Assembly (NCBI GenBank): GCA_030042915.1
Contig: JASHYS010000078.1
Span: 1-7,809 of the forward strand
Length of the DNA: 7,809 nucleotides
Direction of reading: 5' to 3'
Source: Acidobacteriaceae bacterium
GTDB lineage: Bacteria; Acidobacteriota; Terriglobia; Terriglobales; Acidobacteriaceae
In this document: in pieces, positions 1 to 5,272 of the stretch
Layout of the letters: every line of letters begins with the position of its first letter
How positions within the stretch are numbered: the stretch's first letter is position 1
Program-made: the position numbers and the translations under genes
The notes under the pieces: model-generated
Seen by the model: only the letters and a program-made list of their open reading frames with translations
Database searches by the model: none
Told to the model about the DNA's origin: nothing

Positions 1-707
1 TACTTCTTGCCCGCCGCGTCCGCAATTTGCGAATCCAGCGGAACGCCCGGCCCCATGGTCGAGCTTAGCGTGACGCTCCTGATGTATTTGCCTTTGGCCG
101 CCGAAGGCTTGGCGCGCACGATCGACGTGATCACCGTGGTGGCATTGTCGATCAGCTTTTGCGGGTCAAAACTGAGTTTGCCCACAGGAACGTGCACCAG
201 GCTGGTCTTGTCGGCGCGAAACTCCACCTTGCCGGCCTTGATCTCCTTGACTGCTGCGCCCACGTCCATGGTTACGGTTCCGGTCTTTGGATTCGGCATC
301 AGACCCTTCGGTCCCAGAACCTTGCCCAGCCGTCCCACCACCTTCATCATGTCGGGTGTGGCAATCAGCGCGTCGAACTCCGTCCAGTTTTCCTTCTGGA
401 TCTTCTCCACCATCTCCTCGCCGCCCACAAAGTCGGCACCGGCTGCTTGCGCTTCTTTCTGCCGGTCGCCAGCGGCGATCACGGCCACCACCTTGGTCTT
501 GCCCAGCCCGTGCGGAAGCACCACCGTGCCGCGTACCATCTGATCGGCGTGGCGGGTATCCACGCCCAAACGCATCGTCAGATCGACGGTCTCGTCGAAC
601 TTGGCGTACTTGACTTGCTTGAGGAGATTGACTGCTTCAGGCAGCGGATACGCCGGCTTGGTGACAGCGGCGCGCGCCTTCGCAATGTTCTTACCAGGAT
701 GACCCAT
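1..707 (-). CDS. rplA: 50S ribosomal protein L1 (stop codon cut by window edge)
   Basis: L1 forms the mobile L1 stalk of the large ribosomal subunit, binds 23S rRNA near the E site and helps release deacylated tRNA; in many bacteria it also represses translation of its own operon. The frame gives 235 residues, close to the usual 225-235, and ends in GKK followed by TA, the first two bases of a stop codon lost at the edge, so the protein is essentially complete. Family hallmarks are visible: [15 protein letters not shown] (36-50), [13 protein letters not shown] (58-70), [19 protein letters not shown] (125-143) and [11 protein letters not shown] (215-225). The ATG at 707 follows GAGG with a 5-nt gap; in-frame GTG codons slightly upstream are less likely. 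The gene upstream is not rplK (L11), the normal partner, but a small secreted protein gene about 200 bp away. rplJ would be expected beyond the left edge; this cannot be seen. Confidence 0.97.
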   Translation of the reverse strand, partial: MGHPGKNIAKARAAVTKPAYPLPEAVNLLKQVKYAKFDETVDLTMRLGVDTRHADQMVRGTVVLPHGLGKTKVVAVIAAGDRQKEAQAAGADFVGGEEMVEKIQKENWTEFDALIATPDMMKVVGRLGKVLGPKGLMPNPKTGTVTMDVGAAVKEIKAGKVEFRADKTSLVHVPVGKLSFDPQKLIDNATTVITSIVRAKPSAAKGKYIRSVTLSSTMGPGVPLDSQIADAAGKK

Positions 708-733
708 GCTTCCCTCGTCTCCCACCGCTCTCA

Positions 734-759
734 CCAGCCCACTTTCGCGGGACTCCTGG
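734..759 (-). other. Bulged hairpin with GAAA tetraloop in rplA leader
   Basis: The minus-strand RNA can fold as CCAG, a 4-nt one-sided bulge (GAGU), CCCGC, loop GAAA, GUGGG, CUGG: 4 and 5 base pairs (one G-U) capped by a GNRA loop. It ends 26 nt before the rplA start codon and is followed by purine-rich sequence carrying the Shine-Dalgarno. L1 autoregulatory sites in mRNA are stem-loops with an asymmetric internal loop, so this is a candidate for such a site, but I cannot match it to a known consensus. Confidence 0.35.
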
Positions 760-828
760 CCGGAGGGGCAGCGTTTTAGGGCCGCTTCACCTTGTCAGCA
801 GGAGCTGAAAGCCGTGGTGCAATTGACA

Positions 829-850
829 GCGCAGGGATTCCCTCCTGCGC
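829..850 (-). other. GC-rich hairpin at predicted 5' end of rplA leader
   Basis: Perfect 7-bp inverted repeat, GCGCAGG (829-835) and CCTGCGC (844-850), with an 8-nt loop. On the minus strand it begins only a few bases after the predicted transcription start and about 60 bp after the stop codon of the upstream gene. There is no T-run after it, so it is a poor intrinsic terminator. A 5' stabilising stem-loop or part of a regulatory leader is a better guess. Confidence 0.45.
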
Positions 851-860
851 AACAGTATCA

Positions 861-889
861 ATAGTAAGGGATTGGGCGCGGAATTGCAA
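861..889 (-). promoter_or_regulatory. Putative sigma-70-type promoter for rplA
   Basis: On the minus strand TTGCAA (884-889) is followed after exactly 17 bp by TACTAT (861-866). Each hexamer matches 4 of 6 consensus positions. Transcription would start near 854, giving a leader of about 147 nt before the rplA start. This would let rplA be expressed independently of the secreted-protein gene upstream. Prediction from sequence only. Confidence 0.5.
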
Positions 890-907
890 ACTGCAGAGCG
901 CAGGCCG

Positions 908-1534
908 TCAATTGCCCGATGGAGCCCCGGAGGTCTCTGCAACGCTCTCGGTTGGGTTCGGCGCGCTCACTGCGCGTGTGTGCTTCTTCGCCTTTGCAGT
1001 CACTGTGAGCAGCGATGCAAACGGCAGTTCGCTTTGCTTCAAATAGAGAACCGGCTGCAACGCACGCGGTACCCGGGCCACGTCCTCCGGCTTCGGAACC
1101 CGCTTGCCGTTTCCCAGGTTGAAGAATTCTGACGTGGCGGCAAGGAACGCACCGCCGGAAACCGATCCCTCCGCACGATAGCCCCACCCCAGCGGCGTGC
1201 GAATCTCCAATCCCACGCCCTGGAGCGCACCATGGCTGTCGAAGCAGTAGCGCGTGACCATGGAGAAGTTCTGTCCCGGCTCGACGATCGTCACCGATTG
1301 ATTCGCACCGTGATCCTGCCAGACCTGCGCCGACATCCCGCCGTCAAGCATAAGAGTGGGAGCTTCGTCGAGGCTGGAGTACTCGAGCCAGTCGCTCAGG
1401 ATGTTGGTTTTGGCAAGCGTGCGTGCGCTTGCCGGAACTTTCGCTTGCACATTGCAGGCAGACGCCGCCGCGGCGAGAGGAGCGGTGCCGACGGCAAGCA
1501 GGGAGAGAACCAAGGCAACTCTATTTCTACTCAT
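908..1534 (-). CDS. Small secreted protein of unknown function (paralogue B)
   Basis: I do not recognise the family. The 208-residue product starts with a typical Sec signal peptide: SRNR, a hydrophobic stretch (about 6-20), then an Ala-rich end with likely cleavage near residue 24-26 (AAA or ASA). Export across the inner membrane is inferred. The sequence before Cys27 (ASAC) is not a good lipobox. Cys27 and Cys97 are the only cysteines and both are shared with the neighbour, suggesting a disulphide. Conserved blocks include EYSSLDEAP (51-59), TRYCFD (94-99), LGWG (115-118), EGSVSGGAFLA (122-132), SEFFNL (135-140) and VPRALQPVLYL (155-165). The C-terminal tail from about 181 is rich in Lys, Pro, Ser and Thr and probably disordered. 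A hand alignment with the product of 1708-2334 is gap-free over 208 positions with about 116 identities. No clear Shine-Dalgarno precedes the ATG; a perfect palindrome abuts it instead. A TGA lies in frame just upstream, which fixes the start. Confidence 0.8.
   Translation of the reverse strand: MSRNRVALVLSLLAVGTAPLAAAASACNVQAKVPASARTLAKTNILSDWLEYSSLDEAPTLMLDGGMSAQVWQDHGANQSVTIVEPGQNFSMVTRYCFDSHGALQGVGLEIRTPLGWGYRAEGSVSGGAFLAATSEFFNLGNGKRVPKPEDVARVPRALQPVLYLKQSELPFASLLTVTAKAKKHTRAVSAPNPTESVAETSGAPSGN
1001..1156. repeat. Direct repeat, copy 1, in 3' part of paralogue B
   Basis: At an offset of exactly 800 bp this stretch matches 1801-1956. Positions 1001-1060 agree with 1801-1860 at 57 of 60 bases, and 1115-1156 with 1915-1956 at 41 of 42 bases, including a 23-base identical run. 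The segment between is less similar. This is much higher than the protein similarity of the N-terminal halves would predict. Confidence 0.8.
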
Positions 1535-1556
1535 GGCCGCATGATGTCATGCGGCC
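1535..1556. repeat. Perfect 10-bp palindrome abutting the start codon of paralogue B
   Basis: GGCCGCATGA (1535-1544), two bases TG, then TCATGCGGCC (1547-1556) form a perfect inverted repeat. Its edge touches the ATG of the minus-strand gene (1532-1534). In RNA the spacer is too short for an unstrained loop, so one or two inner pairs must open, but the stem would still occupy the ribosome-binding region. As DNA it has the form of an operator. It is seen directly; its role is unknown. Confidence 0.6.
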
Positions 1557-1582
1557 TCAAACTGATAAATCCTACGCGCGGG

Positions 1583-1684
1583 CTAATCCACCCTCCCCGC
1601 TCGATTGCGCTCGAAGAGCCCCATGGTCACCGCGTCGTCGATGCCTTCGGTAACGATCGCCTGCCAAGTCGTTTGTTTCCACAT
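1583..1684 (-). CDS. Possible 33-residue ORF between the paralogues
   Basis: An ATG at 1684 opens a 33-codon frame ending in TAG (1583-1585). The peptide begins MWKQTTWQAIVTEG, continues IDDAVTMGLFERN and ends RAGRVD. The frame stays open upstream into the end of the 1708-2334 gene in another frame (adding DAIRQLSDLRAIRR), so it could also be the remnant of a longer gene. Its composition resembles a normal soluble, mildly amphipathic peptide rather than a GC-skewed shadow frame. There is no strong Shine-Dalgarno (CGCAGG sits immediately before the ATG), and I recognise no family. A chance ORF is quite possible. Confidence 0.2.
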   Translation of the reverse strand: MWKQTTWQAIVTEGIDDAVTMGLFERNRAGRVD

Positions 1685-1707
1685 CCTGCGGATGGCGCGC
1701 AAATCGC

Positions 1708-2334
1708 TCAACTGCCGGATGGCGTCCGAGGGCTTTCGGCAACGCTCTGGGTTGGGACCGGCGCAGTGACTGCGGGCGTGCTCTTCTTCGCCTTCGCATC
1801 CACTGTGAGCAGCGACGCAAACGGCAGTTCGCTCTGGTTCAAATAGAGAACCGGCTGCAAAGCTCGCGGCACGCTTTCCACGCCGCCGGGCCTGGGAACT
1901 TTCTTGCCGTTGCTCAGGTTGAAGAATTCTGACGTGGTGGCAAGGAACGCACCGCCAGAGACTGACCCTTCCATGCGATGGCCCCAGCCCAACGCGGTTT
2001 CAATTTCGAAACCGACGCCATCGAGATTGCCTGCCTCGTCGAAGCAGTAACGCGTCGATATCGTGAAGTTCTGGCCGCGCTCCACGAGATAGGCGGACCT
2101 GATCTTTTTGTTGACCTGCCAGAATTCTCCCAACATGTCGCCCTTCATGTTGAGCGCCGGGGCGTCGTCGAGGGTGCGATATTCGCGCCACAGGCCCTGA
2201 TCGCCTGAATTGGCAAAGATGCGGGTATCCAAGGGAGCGGTGGTCTTCATAGGGCAGACAGGCGCGGCCATCGCCACCTTTGCCAACCCCATCACCAAGA
2301 CCACACTTGCAAAACCAAGGAGCTTCGTCGGCAT
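1708..2334 (-). CDS. Small secreted protein of unknown function (paralogue A)
   Basis: Unrecognised family; tandem paralogue of 908-1534, with exactly the same length of 208 residues. A signal peptide is clear: PTKLLG, a hydrophobic core (about 5-20) and a likely cleavage site AMA|A at residue 23. The mature protein keeps the same two cysteines (27 and 97). Blocks shared with the neighbour include EYRTLDDAP (51-59), RGQNF (86-90), TRYCFDEAG (94-102), LGWGHR (115-120), EGSVSGGAFLATTSEFFNL (122-140) and QSELPFASLLTV (167-178). Identity by hand count is about 36 of the first 100 residues but about 80 of the last 108. It is the first gene of the minus-strand cluster, divergent from the helicase gene, with a 173-bp gap to paralogue B; the two may be co-transcribed. 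The ATG at 2334 lacks a recognisable Shine-Dalgarno. Function cannot be inferred beyond a likely periplasmic or extracellular location. Confidence 0.8.
   Translation of the reverse strand: MPTKLLGFASVVLVMGLAKVAMAAPVCPMKTTAPLDTRIFANSGDQGLWREYRTLDDAPALNMKGDMLGEFWQVNKKIRSAYLVERGQNFTISTRYCFDEAGNLDGVGFEIETALGWGHRMEGSVSGGAFLATTSEFFNLSNGKKVPRPGGVESVPRALQPVLYLNQSELPFASLLTVDAKAKKSTPAVTAPVPTQSVAESPRTPSGS
1801..1956. repeat. Direct repeat, copy 2, in 3' part of paralogue A
   Basis: Partner of 1001-1156, in the same orientation. The near-identical blocks encode the conserved LYL.QSELPFASLLTV and SGGAFLA.TSEFFNL regions. Most synonymous positions there are also shared, which suggests a recent exchange between the copies, or strong constraint on the DNA itself. 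Confidence 0.8.
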
Positions 2335-2459
2335 ACATCGAGCCCGTGGGAACTTTGGGGGTAGTTAAATCCTTCTTAATAAATAAATCCGATATTGCCT
2401 TTTGTGCCACTCTCCGTCGTTATCTAAGCGCGCAACTTAAGTCACCGAAAATATGCGCA

Positions 2460-2484
2460 AAGGTAATCTCAACTGGATTACCTT
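2460..2484. promoter_or_regulatory. Perfect 9-bp inverted repeat, candidate operator
   Basis: AAGGTAATC (2460-2468) and GATTACCTT (2476-2484) are exact reverse complements separated by 7 bp. The element lies between two divergent genes, about 54 bp upstream of the -10-like hexamer of the helicase gene and about 126 bp from the start of paralogue A. Size and symmetry suit a dimeric transcription factor. There is no T-run, so a terminator is unlikely. The regulator is unknown; I do not recognise it as a LexA box. Confidence 0.5.
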
Positions 2485-2537
2485 GATCGGCGGCCGGCAT
2501 CCGCTGGGCGGGCGCGCCTGCGGTCCGTGCCGAACGC

Positions 2538-2543
2538 TAAACT
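2538..2543 (+). promoter_or_regulatory. Putative -10 element of the helicase gene
   Basis: TAAACT, 32 bp before the TTG start codon. No good -35 hexamer is found 16-18 bp upstream. The same hexamer or a one-base variant precedes two downstream genes in this window (5234-5239 and 7285-7290), which strengthens the assignment. Confidence 0.35.
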
Positions 2544-2575
2544 AGATTCAGGACCCTTCTCGCCGGACCTCAGCC

Positions 2576-5131
2576 TTGCACCCCCTTCTCGCCCATTTAA
2601 ATCCCGAACAACGCGCCGCGGTTGAGGCGACCGAGGGCCCTTTGCTCATCCTTGCCGGCGCGGGGTCGGGCAAAACCCGCGTGATTACCCACCGCATCGC
2701 ATGGCTAATCCGCGAGAAGAATGTCGCGCCCGACTCCATTCTTGCCGTTACCTTCACCAACAAGGCGGCGGGTGAAATGGCTGAGCGCGTCGACGAGCTG
2801 CTCGGCCATTCCTCGCTGGCCAAGCCGCTGATTTCGACTTTTCACTCCTTCTGCGTGCGCATCCTGCGCCGCGACATCGAGGCGCTGAAAATCGACGACA
2901 AAGGCCTCACCCGCGCCTTCACCATCTTCGATGAAAACGATCAGCAGGGCCTGATCAAGCAGATCATGAAGCGCATGGGCCTCGACACCAAGCAGCTCAC
3001 CCCTCGCGCCGTGCAGAGCCGCATCTCCTGGGCCAAAAACCATATGGTCGATCCCCAGGATTATTTTCTTGGCTCCAAAGATCCCACGAGCGAGCGCGTT
3101 GCCCACATTTTCCAGGCGTACCAGACCGAACTGCGCAAGAACAACGCCATGGACTTCGACGACCTGCTGCTGGAAGCCGTGCGTCTGCTCAAATCCTCTT
3201 CACAGGTGCGAGAGCGCTATCAGCACCACTATCAATATGTCCTCGTGGACGAATACCAGGACACCAACCGCCCGCAGTATGAGCTGATGAAGCTTCTGGC
3301 CGGCGAGCACAAGAATGTGTGCGCCGTGGGCGACGAAGACCAGAGTATCTACTCCTGGCGAGGGGCGGACATTCGCAACATTCTGGAGTTCGAGAAGGAC
3401 TTCCCCAACGCCCGCATCATTCGCCTGGAGCAGAACTACCGCTCCACGCAGAACATTCTGGAAGCTGCGGGCGCCGTGGTTGCCAACAACGTGAGGCGCA
3501 AGGGAAAAAAGCTCTGGACCGAGCGCCAGGGCGGCTCGCAGATCGGCTATTACGAAGCGCCCGACGGCGAGAACGAGGCGCTTTTTATCGCTGACAAAAT
3601 CCAGGCGTTTCTGCGGGCACAGGACTCGTCCGAAACGCAAAACCGCAGAGCGGGCGGAGCCGTGGCGGTGCTGTATCGCATCAACTCGCAGTCGCGACTG
3701 ATTGAAGAAGCCATGCGCCGCTACAACATCAGCTACAGCATGGTCGGCGGCTTCAGCTTCTACGAGCGCGCCGAGATCAAGGATCTGCTCGCCTACCTGC
3801 GCCTGGTCCGCAATCCGCACGACTCTATGGCGCTCCAGCGCATCATCAACACTCCTGCACGCGGCATTGGCAAAACCACTCTCGAAACCGTGGAGCGGCT
3901 CGCGCTCGAAACCGGACAGTCAACCTGGGACTCGATCGCGGCGGCCATCGCCAACCGTTTGATCCCGGCGCGCGCGCTCCTGGCTCTCGACTCTTTTCGC
4001 CAGCTCATTCTCGATGCGCAGGCCATGATGGATCCCGATTTTGCAGGCAAGCTTGCCGCTGACGTCGCCGAATCGCAGGCTGATGCAATGGATACGGGGT
4101 TCGACTTCGGCGCGGCAAGCAGGGAGCAAGCCACCCCAGCGGGGAGCGAGGGAACAAGGGCACAAAAAGGCGACGACGAGGACGAGGGAGAAGAGGAAAC
4201 CGGATTCCGCTCGCCTGGCGACGCTGCCACCCTCCCTGAGCTGATCCGGTTCCTTATCGATCGCACCGGCTACATCAAAGCTCTCGAAGCCGAAGGCACG
4301 CCCGAGGCCTTCAGCCGCATTGAGAACCTGAAGGAGCTGGCCAACGCCGCGCACGACGCCGAGGAGCGCGGCGAAACCCTCGCCGAGTTTCTCGATCATG
4401 CCGCGCTGGCTGCCGACACCGACCAGTTCGATCCCAATGCGCGGGTCACGCTCATGACCCTGCACGCAGCCAAGGGCCTCGAATTCTCGCTGGTCTTTCT
4501 CGCTGGCATGGAGGACGGCCTGTTCCCTCACTCGCGCACGCTGAACGATCCAGAGGGCGATCTTGAAGAGGAGCGCCGTCTCTGCTACGTGGGCATGACG
4601 CGCGCCATGAATACGCTCATCCTCACGCGCGCTCATTATCGCCGCCGCTACGGCGCCGACATTCCCGAGGCCAGCATACCTTCGCGTTTTCTCGAAGAAG
4701 TTCCCGAACGGTTGATCGAAAACCTCGGCACGCGAAGCCCACGGTGGTCGACGCCCGCCTACGTGCCCTCTCACGCGCGGTCGCCCCGCCGCTCCAGCGA
4801 CTCCGGCGAGACGCACTTCAACTACGAGGACGAGAGCCAGGAGATTCCGCGCGCCTCTTCGCCTCGTTCAGTGGAGAACATTGCGCGCTTCTTCGGCAGC
4901 AAATCGGGCAGCGCCCGTTCCGGTTCCTTCGCGCAACCTCCGATGGACATCCCGGCAACCAACGGCGCCTCCGGCCTGAGAAAAGGCCAACGCGTGCTGC
5001 ACGCCAAATATGGCGAAGGCACCGTGCTGGCGCGCGAAGGCAAGGGCGAAGACACCAAGCTCACCGTTCACTTTGCGCGCCACGGCATCAAGAAGCTGAT
5101 GGAGAGGTTCGCCAACCTGCGCAAAATCTGA
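2576..5131 (+). CDS. pcrA: ATP-dependent DNA helicase PcrA/UvrD (superfamily 1A)
   Basis: A 3'-to-5' DNA translocase/helicase that uses ATP to unwind DNA in nucleotide excision and mismatch repair and to clear RecA filaments and stalled replication or transcription complexes. All SF1A motifs are present in order: Q motif LNPEQRAAV (8-16), Walker A GAGSGKT (28-34), Ia AVTFTNKAAGEM (57-68), Walker B VDEYQDTN (224-231), III GDEDQSIYSWRG (252-263), IV LEQNYRST (284-291), V TLMTLHAAKGLEF (625-637), and VI EERRLCYVGMTRA (665-677). After a disordered Ser/Arg-rich linker (about 716-798) comes a Tudor-like tail (about 801-851) with KYGEGTV, the PcrA domain that binds RNA polymerase in other bacteria. 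At 851 residues it is longer than the usual 720-750, partly through an acidic insert near 515-549. The start is TTG at 2576: it gives the standard N-terminus MHPLLAHLNPEQ, and a TAG lies in frame 33 bp upstream. No strong Shine-Dalgarno. UvrD would be an equally acceptable name. Confidence 0.96.
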   Translation: MHPLLAHLNPEQRAAVEATEGPLLILAGAGSGKTRVITHRIAWLIREKNVAPDSILAVTFTNKAAGEMAERVDELLGHSSLAKPLISTFHSFCVRILRRDIEALKIDDKGLTRAFTIFDENDQQGLIKQIMKRMGLDTKQLTPRAVQSRISWAKNHMVDPQDYFLGSKDPTSERVAHIFQAYQTELRKNNAMDFDDLLLEAVRLLKSSSQVRERYQHHYQYVLVDEYQDTNRPQYELMKLLAGEHKNVCAVGDEDQSIYSWRGADIRNILEFEKDFPNARIIRLEQNYRSTQNILEAAGAVVANNVRRKGKKLWTERQGGSQIGYYEAPDGENEALFIADKIQAFLRAQDSSETQNRRAGGAVAVLYRINSQSRLIEEAMRRYNISYSMVGGFSFYERAEIKDLLAYLRLVRNPHDSMALQRIINTPARGIGKTTLETVERLALETGQSTWDSIAAAIANRLIPARALLALDSFRQLILDAQAMMDPDFAGKLAADVAESQADAMDTGFDFGAASREQATPAGSEGTRAQKGDDEDEGEEETGFRSPGDAATLPELIRFLIDRTGYIKALEAEGTPEAFSRIENLKELANAAHDAEERGETLAEFLDHAALAADTDQFDPNARVTLMTLHAAKGLEFSLVFLAGMEDGLFPHSRTLNDPEGDLEEERRLCYVGMTRAMNTLILTRAHYRRRYGADIPEASIPSRFLEEVPERLIENLGTRSPRWSTPAYVPSHARSPRRSSDSGETHFNYEDESQEIPRASSPRSVENIARFFGSKSGSARSGSFAQPPMDIPATNGASGLRKGQRVLHAKYGEGTVLAREGKGEDTKLTVHFARHGIKKLMERFANLRKI

Positions 5132-5233
5132 AGCTCGGCGGGCGCCCGCGGTCGCTCGCCTTGGGACCGGGAGGGAACGCGTTATCGCGACGGACCGCCG
5201 CGAACGCAACCTCGACGATCGCATCCGTTCCGT

Positions 5234-5239
5234 TAGACT
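5234..5239 (+). promoter_or_regulatory. Putative -10 element of the lipoprotein gene
   Basis: TAGACT lies 33 bp before the ATG at 5273 and only 9 bp before the ATG at 5249. The first spacing matches the helicase gene (32 bp) and supports the downstream start. If the upstream ATG is used, the mRNA would be nearly leaderless. No convincing -35 hexamer. Confidence 0.3.
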
Positions 5240-5272
5240 GAAAGCGCAATGCAATGTGGGAAAAACCTTGAG

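Larger units (their letters stand above)
2335..2575. other. Divergent intergenic region between paralogue A and the helicase
   Basis: About 240 bp with no convincing gene. The half next to paralogue A (about 2365-2400) is markedly AT-rich, including AATAAATAAATCC, against a GC-rich background; promoters for the minus-strand cluster are likely here, although no clean pair of hexamers stands out. The middle holds the inverted repeat at 2460-2484. The half next to the helicase is GC-rich and ends in a -10-like TAAACT at 2538-2543. Confidence 0.6.

Noticed and set aside
21..26. Lipobox in the two small secreted proteins (Cys27)
   Set aside because: The residues before Cys27 (ASA and APV) lack the Leu-type position -3, and a signal peptidase I site fits better in both.
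708..760. Similarity of the rplA leader (GGUGAGAGC, GGUGGGAG) to T-box or other known riboswitch pieces
   Set aside because: The matches are short, no terminator/antiterminator pair or specifier loop can be drawn, and rplA is not a usual T-box target.
159..779. 206-codon plus-strand frame over rplA
   Set aside because: Antisense shadow of the L1 gene; the minus strand encodes clear L1 motifs.
2384..2412. Sigma-54-like promoter (TGGCAC then GC, minus strand) upstream of paralogue A
   Set aside because: The GG-to-GC distance is two bases too short for a sigma-54 promoter, where this spacing is strict.
3920..4816. 298-codon open frame on the minus strand inside the helicase gene
   Set aside because: It lies entirely antisense to well-conserved helicase motifs. 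Long antisense frames are expected in GC-rich coding DNA, and the translation shows no recognisable domain.
5138..5149. 12-bp GC palindrome after the helicase stop codon, possible terminator
   Set aside because: There is no loop and no T-run, so it is not a credible intrinsic terminator.
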